Below, one piece after another: positions 1 through 7,709 of a stretch of DNA of 52,666 bases (positions within the stretch are counted from its first letter, which is position 1; each line of letters starts with the position of its first letter). The stretch is from Anaerolineales bacterium (GTDB taxonomy: Bacteria > Chloroflexota > Anaerolineae > Anaerolineales > Villigracilaceae). The notes beneath the pieces were generated by a model. The model was not told where the DNA came from and did no database searches. It saw only the letters and a program-made list of their open reading frames with translations. Both the position numbers and the translations under genes were made by a program. The stretch is from positions 1 to 52,666 of the forward strand of contig JACZJC010000011.1 in the NCBI GenBank assembly GCA_014860745.1. The letters run 5' to 3'.

Positions 1-141
1 TATATTCCGTAAGTTGAAAGTGTTTCGTATTTTGAGCGAGAGGTATCGTAATCGTAGAAAGAGGTTTGCTTTGCGCTTCAACCTGATCGCTGCTATTTAC
101 AACCTCGAACTCAACTCAATTTGACTTTTGCAAGAGGTCTA
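1..141 (+). mobile_element. right end of an IS5-like insertion sequence
   Basis: The window opens inside an insertion sequence. It holds the last 40 codons of a transposase and then a probable terminal inverted repeat around 123-139 (GACTTTTGCAAGAGGTC). The flanking TA at about 140-142 fits a short TA-type target duplication, as made by some IS5-family groups. The element interrupts the Rieske gene on the other strand. The family call rests on the transposase tail and is inferred; the left end and the full element lie outside the window. Confidence 0.7.
2..124 (+). CDS. IS5-like transposase, C-terminal fragment
   Basis: This is the 3' end of a transposase gene that enters the window already open; about 40 residues are visible before TGA at 122-124. 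The basic, aromatic stretch SERYRNRRKRFALRFNLIAA is the typical C-terminal tail of DDE transposases of the IS5 superfamily, where it follows the last acidic catalytic residue. The stop codon overlaps the start of the inverted repeat, as is usual in compact insertion sequences. No catalytic residue can be checked because that part lies outside the window. Confidence 0.7.
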   Translation: MFRKLKVFRILSERYRNRRKRFALRFNLIAAIYNLELNSI

Positions 142-492
142 ATGTCCCTGATCAGGATGCCAGGTGACACGGCAGCCAAGGTGGGTGCAAATGTCAGAGA
201 ATACCCTTACTTCGCTTTCACTCTCGTGCAGAACGAACAAGCCATAATTGGTCGCCGTCCGTTCCCAGCCATTGACCTTGGTGCGGGTAAATTCAAACCG
301 GGTTGGAATGCCAATCGGATATTTTTCCAGCGAACCGAGATCCACAAAGGAATCGTCTTCCGTTTTTTCAAGCGACGGTGAAAGCAGATAGAAAATGGAA
401 GGCAGTCCAATCCCGGCGCCGATCAAGCTGCCAATAAAAACAGTGACAGATTTGATGAAGTCACGACGGCTGATATCTGGCTTGTGTGTCAT
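139..492 (-). pseudogene. Rieske 2Fe-2S protein, truncated by an IS
   Basis: The N-terminal 117 residues of a Rieske iron-sulfur protein are present. Residues 9-10 are the twin Arg of a Tat signal (RRDFIKS), a membrane anchor follows at about 14-36, and the first cluster-binding loop CTHLGC is at 102-107. The second loop (usually CPCHG) is missing: the frame reads DQGH and then stops at the insertion sequence junction. Rieske proteins hand electrons from quinol to cytochromes or copper proteins outside the membrane; this copy cannot bind its cluster. It starts at ATG 492 behind a GGAGG site and is the last gene of the 1451-to-139 operon. Confidence 0.85.
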
Positions 493-504
493 CCTTACCT
501 CCTA

Positions 505-981
505 TTACTTCAACTCCCATTCAAAGATGCGGGTGGGAGCATCCACATCGGTGATGGTGAGGGTGAGTTTTGTCGCTCCAACCAGAATGGATTTACCATC
601 CTGCGTCGCGGGGAAGATCAATTTTCCTTCCACATGATGCCCGCCGCGCGGGGCATCCCACAGGGTTGAATTGACACTGACACCCGTATCGGTCGTGAGG
701 GTTGCGGTTGCAGCAAGGTCCATGCTGAGGTCAATTGAATGGGTGGTTAAGACAATATTGAATCCAAGGGATTCGGCAGTTTGGTTAAGATTGAGCGGAG
801 TGACTTCAAAGATGATCGCTCCCTGGTTGTCCATGCGAGTGGCAGAGTCAAATTCAGGAGAGGCTGATTCTGTAGAAACAGGATCAGATGGCGGCTGGGT
901 TGGAAGCGGGGATAAAGTCGTTGAACAGGCTGTGATAACGAAAATCAAAATAATAAGGACGGGAATTAAGAGGCGTTTCAT
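505..981 (-). CDS. predicted lipoprotein of unknown function
   Basis: This 158-residue protein has a lipoprotein signal peptide ending in VITAC with Cys19, followed by a Ser/Pro/Thr-rich linker and a beta-rich domain with no recognised family signature. The start ATG at 981 overlaps the stop of the upstream membrane protein in an ATGA arrangement, so the two are probably translationally coupled. A longer open frame extends upstream on the same strand, but the signal peptide and the overlap favour this start. Position between a metal-type membrane protein and a Rieske gene suggests a role outside the membrane in electron transfer or metal handling; that is inference only. Confidence 0.7.
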   Translation of the reverse strand: MKRLLIPVLIILIFVITACSTTLSPLPTQPPSDPVSTESASPEFDSATRMDNQGAIIFEVTPLNLNQTAESLGFNIVLTTHSIDLSMDLAATATLTTDTGVSVNSTLWDAPRGGHHVEGKLIFPATQDGKSILVGATKLTLTITDVDAPTRIFEWELK

Positions 982-1451
982 TTTGTCTCCAGAAGAACAG
1001 GTTGTAATTTTTGTCGTTCGCGATGGAGCACGAAGAGCATGACTCCAATTCCGATCAAGTTCATGGCGAGTCCGATGAGCATGAATGGACGTTGATAGCG
1101 GGTGAGAATACTGGCAGCCGCGCTCAGACCCAGAATTGGAAGGACATCCGTGACATGGTGAATGCAACACGCGACCATCGCAGTGGCGGATGTGCCTCCG
1201 CTCGCGCCCATCATGGAGCCGACATGTCCAGTAGATGTAACTGGAATGAATAGGCGAAATCGCAAGATGGAATAGAGCGCGGCTTGTACGCCGAAGCCGA
1301 GGATGATCGGGATGACGTACCATCGGTCACGGATGAATTGAGAAGAGGCGTACTCCCAGCCCTGCGCCCAGGAGAGGATGCCGATGTAGAACGAAGCGAT
1401 CAGGATGGAACCCATAAAAAATGCCGTACTGGGAATCAGGAAACGTTTCAC
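978..1451 (-). CDS. four-helix membrane protein with Cys-Cys-Ile-His-His motif
   Basis: This 157-residue integral membrane protein has about four hydrophobic segments (roughly 7-30, 44-64, 85-113, 121-141) and a Gly/Ser/Met-rich stretch leading into C95-C96-I97-H98-H99. A vicinal Cys pair beside two His at a membrane edge is reminiscent of small metal transporters such as MerT or MerC, but I do not recognise the family. The start codon is GTG with an AGGAGA site about ten bases upstream. It is the first gene of the Rieske operon and is preceded by a copy of the island operator with a correctly placed -10 element reading toward it. Confidence 0.65.
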   Translation of the reverse strand: MKRFLIPSTAFFMGSILIASFYIGILSWAQGWEYASSQFIRDRWYVIPIILGFGVQAALYSILRFRLFIPVTSTGHVGSMMGASGGTSATAMVACCIHHVTDVLPILGLSAAASILTRYQRPFMLIGLAMNLIGIGVMLFVLHRERQKLQPVLLETK

Positions 1452-1474
1452 AATAAAAATTTCTCCTTGCAGTC

Positions 1475-1543
1475 ATCATAGCCCCTACCCCCTGGCATGT
1501 CTTGAGCCAGATAGCCTTAACCGGGATAGGCAGAAATGCTTAC
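1475..1543 (-). promoter_or_regulatory. island operator plus -10 for the Rieske operon
   Basis: Read on the minus strand, the operator at 1543-1526 is GTAAGCA-N4-TGCCTAT and a TATGAT hexamer lies at 1480-1475, its edge 54.5 bp from the operator centre. The same distance is seen in seven other promoters of this island. No -35 hexamer stands out, which fits an activator-dependent promoter. The site could also act toward the YHS gene at 1597, but no good -10 is found at the matching distance on that side. Confidence 0.65.
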
Positions 1544-1596
1544 GGAAATTTTTGGGTTTCCTGTTAGCATCTGCAGCAATCACAGGAGATGTACTC

Positions 1597-1797
1597 ATGA
1601 ATAGTTTCAGCATGACAAAGTTCATTCCCGCCGGTCGGGCATTCGAGACCGACCCGGTGTGCGAAATGAAAGTGGACCCGGAACAACCACCATACAAAGT
1701 GGTTCATCAGGGCAAGACCTATTATTTATGTTCCGAGGCGTGCAAAATATTGTTCGAACGAACGCCCGAACAATATTTTAAGGAGGCGGAGGGATAA
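1597..1797 (+). CDS. small YHS-domain protein
   Basis: This 66-residue protein consists almost entirely of one YHS domain: DPVCEMKVDP with Cys22, then YYLCSEACKILF with Cys45 and Cys49. YHS domains are small Cys-based metal-binding modules, often found alone or at the N-terminus of copper ATPases. The start ATG at 1597 has AGGAG eight bases upstream; an open frame extends further 5' but lacks a ribosome site. Four related YHS sequences occur in this window (9751, 16577, 20122 and a remnant at 11076), so the module is a recurring part of the island's metal handling, probably copper. Confidence 0.8.
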   Translation: MNSFSMTKFIPAGRAFETDPVCEMKVDPEQPPYKVVHQGKTYYLCSEACKILFERTPEQYFKEAEG

Positions 1798-1813
1798 TCC
1801 TCAGGGAGTCAGG

Positions 1814-1882
1814 ATAGGCGATTCTGCCTATCAACAAATACGCCACGCGGCTCTCTAATCCCAATGGGAACATACCTACAAT
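1814..1882 (+). promoter_or_regulatory. island operator plus -10 for the 1911 gene
   Basis: The palindrome ATAGGCG-ATTC-TGCCTAT lies at 1814-1831 and TACAAT at 1877-1882, exactly 54.5 bp from the operator centre. The gene start follows 28 bp after the hexamer. Confidence 0.7.
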
Positions 1883-1910
1883 GGAAAACATCCAATGATA
1901 GAGGCGTTCC

Positions 1911-2264
1911 ATGACCACACTTTCCTTCCTGATTGTTGACCTGCCCTGCGATGTGGCTTTGCAGACGGCGAAGAAAAAAATATCGCAAGCCGGTATGCGG
2001 GCTTTGCAAACCTTTGACTTGCACACGGCGCGACATACCCAGCAGGATTGTCCCTGCCCAAATCACGGCACAGTAGATTGTGACTGCCAGATGGTCGTTC
2101 TGATGGTCTATGGGGAGACCGCCGAACCTGCCACTTTGATCCTGCATGGAAGTGACGGACAAACGCGCTTCTCCATTGCGGATGACCCATTCCAACGAGC
2201 GGACAGAAAACTGGTTGCCTCCATCAAAGAGGCGTTGGACATCAAGGTGGCAGTATCTGTCTGA
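1911..2264 (+). CDS. conserved Cys-rich hypothetical protein, DUF302-like N-terminus
   Basis: This 117-residue soluble protein is probably cytoplasmic, as it has no signal peptide. The first 40 residues (alternating strand and amphipathic helix, ending in QTFDLHTAR) resemble the fold of DUF302-type proteins. The centre has an unusual metal-site-like cluster: C47, C49, H52, C57 and C59 within DCPCPNHGTVDCDCQ. The start at 1911 has GAGG upstream. It sits alone between two operator-bearing promoters and just ahead of the multicopper oxidase. I do not recognise a characterised relative; a role in metal sensing or buffering is plausible but unproven. Confidence 0.6.
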   Translation: MTTLSFLIVDLPCDVALQTAKKKISQAGMRALQTFDLHTARHTQQDCPCPNHGTVDCDCQMVVLMVYGETAEPATLILHGSDGQTRFSIADDPFQRADRKLVASIKEALDIKVAVSV

Positions 2265-2271
2265 CTTTCAC

Positions 2272-2340
2272 ATAGGCATTATTGCCTATGCAGTCCCGCG
2301 CCAAATTGCGCTGGATGGATCAAGGGGAAATCCATATATT
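2272..2340 (+). promoter_or_regulatory. island operator plus -10 for the multicopper oxidase operon
   Basis: This is a perfect palindrome, ATAGGCA-TTAT-TGCCTAT (2272-2289), with TATATT at 2335-2340, again 54.5 bp from the centre. It is the best-conserved operator copy in the window together with the one at 11201. Confidence 0.75.
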
Positions 2341-2373
2341 TAAGTGCTATTCCAACTTTGCAGAGGAACCATA

Positions 2374-3429
2374 ATGAAGAAGATTTTATTTTTTACAATC
2401 ACAAGTCTGGTATTGATCTTATCGGCTTGCGCGCCCACCACAACACCTAATGGCAATTCCAACATGATGGATGCGACTGCCACCCCGGGCAGCATGATGA
2501 TGGACAACCCTGAAGCGGCTCATATGATGGAGCCGATTACCGCACCAAACGTCCAACCTGCCGCCGAAACGGAAGGCGGACAACGCCTGGAATACCGCCT
2601 GGAAGACGGCGTCAAGGTCTTTGAGTTAACCACCAAGGCTGTTCAATGGGAAATCCTGGATGGGGTGACCGTCACAGCCTTCACGTATAACGGAACCGTG
2701 CCCGGACCGATGATCCGCGTGACCGAGGGTGATCAGGTCCGCATTATTGTCAAGAATGAGTTGCCCGATCCAACCACGATCCACTGGCACGGTGTCGAAG
2801 TTCCCAACGCAATGGACGGCGTACCGGGTGTCACCCAGGACCCGATCCAGCCGGGCGAAACGTTTACCTATGAATTCACTGCCAAGCCGGCAGGAACCTT
2901 TATGTATCACTCCCATTATGAAGGTGATGTGCAGGTTGGCGCCGGGCTGTATGCGCCATTCATTATTGATCCGAAGGAACCTGTTGCCAATCCACCCGCT
3001 GTGGATAAAACGTTGATGATCTCGGAATGGCGTATGACGGATGATACGACCTATGCCGCCATGCCTATGAGTGGGATGGAACCCAATTACTTCACGATTA
3101 ATGGCAAATCTTTCCCTGCCACCGAAACCATCACCGTCAAGAAAGGCGATCTGGTCCGGCTGCGTTTCATCGCGATTGGTCAGTTCATCCACCCAATGCA
3201 TCTACACGGAGTTCCTTTCAAAATTGTCGCGACTGATGGGCATCCTGTCCCTGAGGCGGCGCAGTTGACCAAGGACACGGTCAGCGTTGCCCCGGGCGAA
3301 CGCTACGACATTGAGTTCGTCGCCACAGAGACCGGGCAATGGATGCTGCACTGTCACATCCTGCACCACACTACCAACGATAACGTCGAGCCGGGCGGCT
3401 TGATGTTAATGATCAATGTCGTTGACTAA
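2374..3429 (+). CDS. multicopper oxidase (two-domain laccase-like), lipoprotein
   Basis: This 351-residue exported protein starts with a lipoprotein signal (LILSAC, Cys19), then a Met-rich linker and two cupredoxin domains. The four copper-ligand blocks of multicopper oxidases are all present: HWHG (His137, His139), HSH (His179, His181), HPMHLHG (273-279) and HCHILHH (326-332) with Met344 beyond. Two domains of this length match two-domain laccases, which normally form trimers. In bacterial copper resistance such enzymes oxidise Cu(I) or phenolics outside the membrane; the substrate here is not known. An in-frame ATG 30 bases upstream exists, but the chosen ATG at 2374 has AGAGGAA before it and gives the signal peptide. 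Confidence 0.88.
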   Translation: MKKILFFTITSLVLILSACAPTTTPNGNSNMMDATATPGSMMMDNPEAAHMMEPITAPNVQPAAETEGGQRLEYRLEDGVKVFELTTKAVQWEILDGVTVTAFTYNGTVPGPMIRVTEGDQVRIIVKNELPDPTTIHWHGVEVPNAMDGVPGVTQDPIQPGETFTYEFTAKPAGTFMYHSHYEGDVQVGAGLYAPFIIDPKEPVANPPAVDKTLMISEWRMTDDTTYAAMPMSGMEPNYFTINGKSFPATETITVKKGDLVRLRFIAIGQFIHPMHLHGVPFKIVATDGHPVPEAAQLTKDTVSVAPGERYDIEFVATETGQWMLHCHILHHTTNDNVEPGGLMLMINVVD

Positions 3430-3454
3430 ACCAAAATCAAGGAGAGAGTTAAAA

Positions 3455-3853
3455 ATGCGCAAGTTTTTCTTTATCAGTATGTTCGTTTTGGCGTCTGTTC
3501 TACTGTCAGCTTGTGGAGGCGGGGCTGCTCCCGCCGCAGATGGCGCAACAGAAGAGAAACCGGTGAATATCCAGGTGGAAACCAGCCCCAGCCCCGCGAT
3601 GATGGGCGATGTCGAACTAGTTTTCACCATCACCGATGCAAATGGCAGCCCCATCGAAGGCGCGACCGTGGATGTCTCCGTGGATCACACCGACATGACC
3701 GGCATGGGCATGAGCGGAGTCGCCACAGACCAGGGAGGCGGGCAATATTCCATAAAAGCAGGTTTCAGCATGAGCGGAAACTGGAAGCTGACGGTCTATG
3801 TCCGCAAGGATGGGCTTGACTTCCAGGAAGACATCGATATTAAGATCCAGTAA
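3455..3853 (+). CDS. FixH/YtkA-like lipoprotein
   Basis: This 132-residue protein has a lipobox LLSAC (Cys20), followed by an Ig-like beta domain of the YtkA/FixH type. The pattern ends in GQYSIKAGFSMSGNWKLTVY, typical of this family, with a Met-rich stretch (DMTGMGMSG). FixH-like domains accompany copper P-type ATPases and oxidase assembly genes, so a periplasmic role in copper delivery is likely. The start ATG at 3455 has GGAGAG upstream, 25 bases after the multicopper oxidase stop, so the two genes form one operon. A long hairpin at 3863-3896 follows. Confidence 0.75.
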   Translation: MRKFFFISMFVLASVLLSACGGGAAPAADGATEEKPVNIQVETSPSPAMMGDVELVFTITDANGSPIEGATVDVSVDHTDMTGMGMSGVATDQGGGQYSIKAGFSMSGNWKLTVYVRKDGLDFQEDIDIKIQ

Positions 3854-3862
3854 CCAGCCTGA

Positions 3863-3896
3863 ATGACACGGATGCCAATTTTGGCATCCGTGTCAT
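3863..3896 (+). terminator. 14-bp hairpin after the multicopper oxidase operon
   Basis: ATGACACGGATGCC pairs perfectly with GGCATCCGTGTCAT around a six-base loop AATTTT. There is no T-run on the plus-strand side, so it may act as an RNA-stabilising or processing hairpin rather than a classical terminator. Confidence 0.6.
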
Positions 3897-3912
3897 TCAT
3901 CAGGGAAACCTT

Positions 3913-4491
3913 ATGTCATCCAAGACACAGCGACAGCAACAACACGAAAAGAAGCGCAGGCAAAAACTGAGATCGAATTTGATCTGGATTGGGGTCGGGG
4001 CAATTGTCCTGGCGCTCATCGGATTCATACTCTGGCAGGGCGTTCGCCCCCCAATGGGCGAGGCGATTCCCATTATGACCAGCGCGCCCCATCTTGCACC
4101 TGACACGAACCCCGGGGAGTACAACTCCGACCCGCCAACGTCCGGATTACATTATGCGACCGAAGCACAGGCGGGATTTTATGATGAGAATATCTATACG
4201 TATCCTGCCGGTTATCTTGTCCATAACCTGGAACACGGGTATGTGATCATCTGGTACAACTGCGACCTGTTGGATGAGACGGGATGCGCGGAGTTGAAAT
4301 CACAGATCCGCACGGTCATGGATGATCTGGGCGGCGTGAAACTGGTTGCGTATCCCTGGAATTCCATTGATGTTCCGGTCGCAATGACTTCGTGGGGTCG
4401 CATTCAAAAGTTTGGGATCTTCGACACGGAACAAGCCAAAGCCTTCTATCGCGCCAACCTCAATCGCGCCCCTGAACCGGATGCCCCATAG
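3913..4491 (+). CDS. DUF3105 family membrane-anchored protein
   Basis: This 192-residue protein has a basic cytoplasmic N-terminus, one membrane helix at about 24-41, and an extracytoplasmic DUF3105 domain. Family landmarks are YNSDPPTSGLHY, HNLEHGYV, and a Cys pair in NCDLLDETGCAE. The function of DUF3105 is not established; proteins of this family are common in Actinobacteria and Chloroflexota. It leads a tightly packed operon of DUF2085 protein, response regulator and histidine kinase, with only nine bases to the next gene. Confidence 0.8.
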   Translation: MSSKTQRQQQHEKKRRQKLRSNLIWIGVGAIVLALIGFILWQGVRPPMGEAIPIMTSAPHLAPDTNPGEYNSDPPTSGLHYATEAQAGFYDENIYTYPAGYLVHNLEHGYVIIWYNCDLLDETGCAELKSQIRTVMDDLGGVKLVAYPWNSIDVPVAMTSWGRIQKFGIFDTEQAKAFYRANLNRAPEPDAP

Positions 4492-4500
4492 CGGAGTGAA

Positions 4501-5271
4501 ATGTCAACAACCACCTTGAATGCTCCTAAAATAACGAATGCCTTTCAGTGGATAAGCACCCATTGGTTTGCCGCTTTTCTGACCATCTATGGTTTTTGGG
4601 TGTTTGTTCCCTTCCTTGCGCCTGTTTTCATGCAACTTGGCTGGACAGGCGCAGGCAAGGCGGTTTATTTCTTTTATTCATTCTTCTGTCACCAACTTCC
4701 TGAACGGTCTTTCTTTTGGTTTGGCGAAAAGACCATGTATTCCCTGGGCGAAATCCAGGCGGTCTGGCAGGACACTGCCAACCCAATGATCCTGCGCCAA
4801 TTCATCGGCAATGAAGCGATGGGCTGGAAGGTGGCGTGGTCAGACCGCATGATCTCGTTCTATACCAGCGTGTGGCTTTTTGCGGCATTGTGGCATCCAT
4901 TCCGACATAGGATAAGGACTTTGAGCTGGTGGGGATTTGCGCTGCTCCTGCTGCCGATGGCGCTGGATGGCGGAACACACATGGTCAGCGACTTTGCAGG
5001 GATCGGAAACGGATTCCGTGATACAAATGCATGGCTGGCAGTGTTGACTAATAACGCCTTCCCCGCAATGTTTTACGCAGGTGATGCGCTGGGATCGTTC
5101 AACTCACTCATGCGCTTCATCACCGGACTCCTGGCAGGCCTGGGTCTCGTCTGGCTTGCCTTCCCGTTCATATTTCAGTCACAAGTTTATAATCAGCAAT
5201 TGGACAAATTAAGCCGTGCCAAAATCATCGAGCAAATCAAAACCCAAAATACGCATTCTTCTGGCGGATGA
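4501..5271 (+). CDS. DUF2085 membrane protein
   Basis: This 256-residue polytopic membrane protein contains the DUF2085 signature FFYSFFCHQLPERSFFWFG near residues 57-75 and a later GGTHMVSDF stretch. About five membrane helices are visible. Its biochemical role is unknown; a Cys-His pair in the signature suggests a metal or redox site. Its 3' end overlaps the response-regulator start by 56 bases, a sign of translational coupling, so it may work with the signalling pair, perhaps as a sensor accessory. That last point is inference. Confidence 0.8.
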   Translation: MSTTTLNAPKITNAFQWISTHWFAAFLTIYGFWVFVPFLAPVFMQLGWTGAGKAVYFFYSFFCHQLPERSFFWFGEKTMYSLGEIQAVWQDTANPMILRQFIGNEAMGWKVAWSDRMISFYTSVWLFAALWHPFRHRIRTLSWWGFALLLLPMALDGGTHMVSDFAGIGNGFRDTNAWLAVLTNNAFPAMFYAGDALGSFNSLMRFITGLLAGLGLVWLAFPFIFQSQVYNQQLDKLSRAKIIEQIKTQNTHSSGG

Positions 5272-5905
5272 CCACCATATCGTCCGTGCAGGGGTGCGAC
5301 AACTGCTGGAAAGCGCAACCGATCTCCAGGTCATTGCCGAGGCGGGGGATGGCGAGGAGGCGCAAGCCCTCATCGAAAAACATAAACCGGATGTCGCCGT
5401 ATTGGATATCCAAATGCCGAAAGCCAGCGGTATCGAAGTGACGCGCTGGGTGCGGTCGCAATTCCCCGAAGTGGGCGTATTGATCCTGACGGCATACGAT
5501 GATGATCCCTATGTGATGGCGGTTTTGCAGGCGGGCGCCAATGGCTATGTTCTCAAGACCGGGCAGGCGGATGAACTGATCCAGGCAGTGCGCGATGTCT
5601 ATGAAGGCAAGTCGGCGCTCGACCCCGTGATCGCACGAAAATTGATGTCCACCATCTTCAAGGGACCTGAAAAAAAGATCGTCGAACCGCTCACTGACCG
5701 TGAACTGGACGTGTTGCGACTCGCGGCGAAAGGTTTCACCAACAAAGCCATTGGTGTGCAACTGACCATCAGTGACCGCACCGTGCAGGGGCATCTTGCG
5801 CACATCTTCGCCAAACTGCAAGCCAACAGCCGTACCGAAGCGGTCATGCGCGGGGTGGCGCTGGGGTTGATCTCACAAAGTTCGGGCAACATTACAGAAG
5901 AATGA
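5216..5905 (+). CDS. NarL/FixJ-type response regulator
   Basis: This 229-residue regulator has a receiver domain at about 12-125 (acidic pair D18-D19, phosphoacceptor D64 in AVLDIQMP, T92, K114) and a LuxR-type helix-turn-helix at about 158-220 (LTDRELDVLRLAAKGFTNKA and the recognition helix ISDRTVQGHLAHIF). The start is GTG at 5216, inside the preceding gene. It partners the histidine kinase that follows with a four-base overlap. It is the only DNA-binding regulator found within the operator-bearing island, so it is a reasonable candidate to bind the 18-bp operators, although nothing in the sequence proves this. Confidence 0.9.
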   Translation: MPKSSSKSKPKIRILLADDHHIVRAGVRQLLESATDLQVIAEAGDGEEAQALIEKHKPDVAVLDIQMPKASGIEVTRWVRSQFPEVGVLILTAYDDDPYVMAVLQAGANGYVLKTGQADELIQAVRDVYEGKSALDPVIARKLMSTIFKGPEKKIVEPLTDRELDVLRLAAKGFTNKAIGVQLTISDRTVQGHLAHIFAKLQANSRTEAVMRGVALGLISQSSGNITEE

Positions 5906-7596
5906 AGCGACTCCTGCCAGGCTGGCGCGGTCTGACGCAACTCTTTGCGGTCACGGTTCTGCCGCTGACGCTTTTGTTGTTGTTCATTGCGTTTGGCGGG
6001 GTCAACATGCACCAGCAGGACATGCGCACCCTGGTCGGAGAACGCGACGAACGTGCCGTGCAATCCGCAGCCGCCGCTCTGCAATCCGAACTTCATCACC
6101 GCATCGCGACCATCACGAGCATGACGGTGCTGGCATCCAAGGATATTTCCTTTAATGACATATTCGCCACCACCAATGACCTGGCAAAGGATTTCAATGG
6201 GGAGGTTGCCTTTCTGAGCTCGGACGGACACTTGATCGAGAAAACGGGGAATGACAGATTTTGGGGATGGGTATCTCAAAACTCCAAGTCGGTCAAACTC
6301 GCTTCTTCATCCAGCCCTCAACTTGTTTTCTCCGACCCGATCCTTGATCCAAACTCCAACCAACTTTTTGTCGTCATCTCAGCCTACTCTAAAACCCGTG
6401 ATGTGATTGTCGCCGGCGCATTTTCCCCCGAATCGCTGGCTTCCGAGACTTTGACGCCCACCTATCCAGCAGGCAGTCACGTGACCATCTATTTGCTGGA
6501 TAATTCCCGTCGTCTTTTGTTCGTCAGTGGCGCGCTTGAGCAGGAAAGTCTGGAGGCAGATCATCCAGGGGTGAAGGAAGCCTTAAGCGGGAAGAGCGGT
6601 GTTCTTTATGTGAAAAAGGAGGCAACCGAACATGTGGTTGCCTACAGCCCGATTGAAGCAACAGGCTGGGCGTTGATCACAGAGGAGGAATGGGAAATGG
6701 TGATCAGTCCCTCCCTGCAATTGACCCAGATGGCTCCACTCGTGGTCGTGCCCGCCTTCATCCTGGCGCTGATCGCCATCTGGTTCGGTGCCAAACAGAT
6801 CGTCCAACCCTTGCAAAAACTTGAGTCTCAAGCCTCCGCGTTGGCTTGGGGGGATTTTGAAGCCATCAAACAACCGGTTGGGGGAATATTGGAGGTCCAG
6901 CATTTACAACAGGAGTTGACAGAAATGTCCCGCAAGGTGCAGGCGGCTCAAGAGGGACTACACGATTATATTGGCGCCATCACCTCTGCCCAAGAGGAGG
7001 AACGCGCCCGTCTGGCGCGTGAGCTGCATGACGATACCATTCAAGCCGTCATCGCCTTGAAGCAGCGTGTTCAACTCTTGCAGAAATCCATCAAAGAACA
7101 GAACGGCAGACAATCCCTCAAGGAACTGGAGACACTTGCCGAACAGACGATAGAGAATTTACGCCGCCTGACGCGGGCGCTGCGCCCCATCTATCTCGAA
7201 GATCTGGGACTGGTCACGGCGCTGGACATGCTGGCGCGGGAAATCAGCCAGGGTAACCCCCTGACCGTGGAATTTCAAAAGACAGGTAACGAACGCCGGC
7301 TCTCACGCGAAGAGGAACTATCGCTGTATCGCATTGCGCAAGAGGCGCTCAATAATGTGGTCAAACATTCCAGGGCGACCTGTGTCGACTTGTCCATTCG
7401 TTATTCTGCTTCAGAAATAGCATTGGTGATCGCAGATAATGGCAGCGGCTTTGTCTCTCCAGCCAGCCCCACCGAATTTGCCTCCAATGGACATTTCGGA
7501 CTGCTCAGTATTCACGAACGCGCCGACTTGATCGGGGCAAGGCTTGAGATTGAATCCGCTTTGGGGCAGGGGACCAGGATCGAAATCCGCTTGTAA
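5902..7596 (+). CDS. NarX-like sensor histidine kinase with extracytoplasmic sensor
   Basis: This 564-residue kinase has a first membrane helix at about 12-32, an extracytoplasmic double-CACHE-like sensor (about 40-275), a second helix at 278-297, a HAMP-like linker, and a HisKA_3 block with phospho-acceptor His376 in ARELHDDTIQAV. The C-terminal ATPase domain carries a DNGSGF G-box. This architecture pairs with LuxR-type response regulators, here the gene immediately upstream with which it overlaps by ATGA. The signal is unknown; the sensor lies outside the membrane, as do most of the island's copper and redox proteins. Confidence 0.88.
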   Translation: MKRLLPGWRGLTQLFAVTVLPLTLLLLFIAFGGVNMHQQDMRTLVGERDERAVQSAAAALQSELHHRIATITSMTVLASKDISFNDIFATTNDLAKDFNGEVAFLSSDGHLIEKTGNDRFWGWVSQNSKSVKLASSSSPQLVFSDPILDPNSNQLFVVISAYSKTRDVIVAGAFSPESLASETLTPTYPAGSHVTIYLLDNSRRLLFVSGALEQESLEADHPGVKEALSGKSGVLYVKKEATEHVVAYSPIEATGWALITEEEWEMVISPSLQLTQMAPLVVVPAFILALIAIWFGAKQIVQPLQKLESQASALAWGDFEAIKQPVGGILEVQHLQQELTEMSRKVQAAQEGLHDYIGAITSAQEEERARLARELHDDTIQAVIALKQRVQLLQKSIKEQNGRQSLKELETLAEQTIENLRRLTRALRPIYLEDLGLVTALDMLAREISQGNPLTVEFQKTGNERRLSREEELSLYRIAQEALNNVVKHSRATCVDLSIRYSASEIALVIADNGSGFVSPASPTEFASNGHFGLLSIHERADLIGARLEIESALGQGTRIEIRL

Positions 7597-7609
7597 AGCG
7601 CAGAAACTC

Positions 7610-7678
7610 ATAAGCCATTTTGCTTACCGATTTCCCCGCCATCCTGCGCTCATGCAGGGGCGGGGTTTTGCGTATCAT
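7610..7678 (+). promoter_or_regulatory. island operator plus -10 for the ccdA operon
   Basis: The operator ATAAGCC-ATTT-TGCTTAC is at 7610-7627 and TATCAT at 7673-7678, 54.5 bp from the operator centre. A terminator hairpin of the upstream kinase operon lies between the two elements. Confidence 0.7.
7634..7669 (+). terminator. terminator of the two-component operon
   Basis: CCCCGCC (7634-7640) pairs with GGCGGGG (7659-7665), and CCTGC with GCAGG inside it, followed by TTTTG. It sits between the ccdA operator and its -10 element. Confidence 0.75.
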
Positions 7679-7709
7679 GGTGTCAAATCCTTATCGAACA
7701 GGAAGACTC

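Noticed and set aside
505-1323. A 272-codon minus-strand reading frame
   Set aside because: Its first part only shadows the membrane-protein gene at 978-1451. The lipoprotein signal and the ATGA overlap point to a start at 981.
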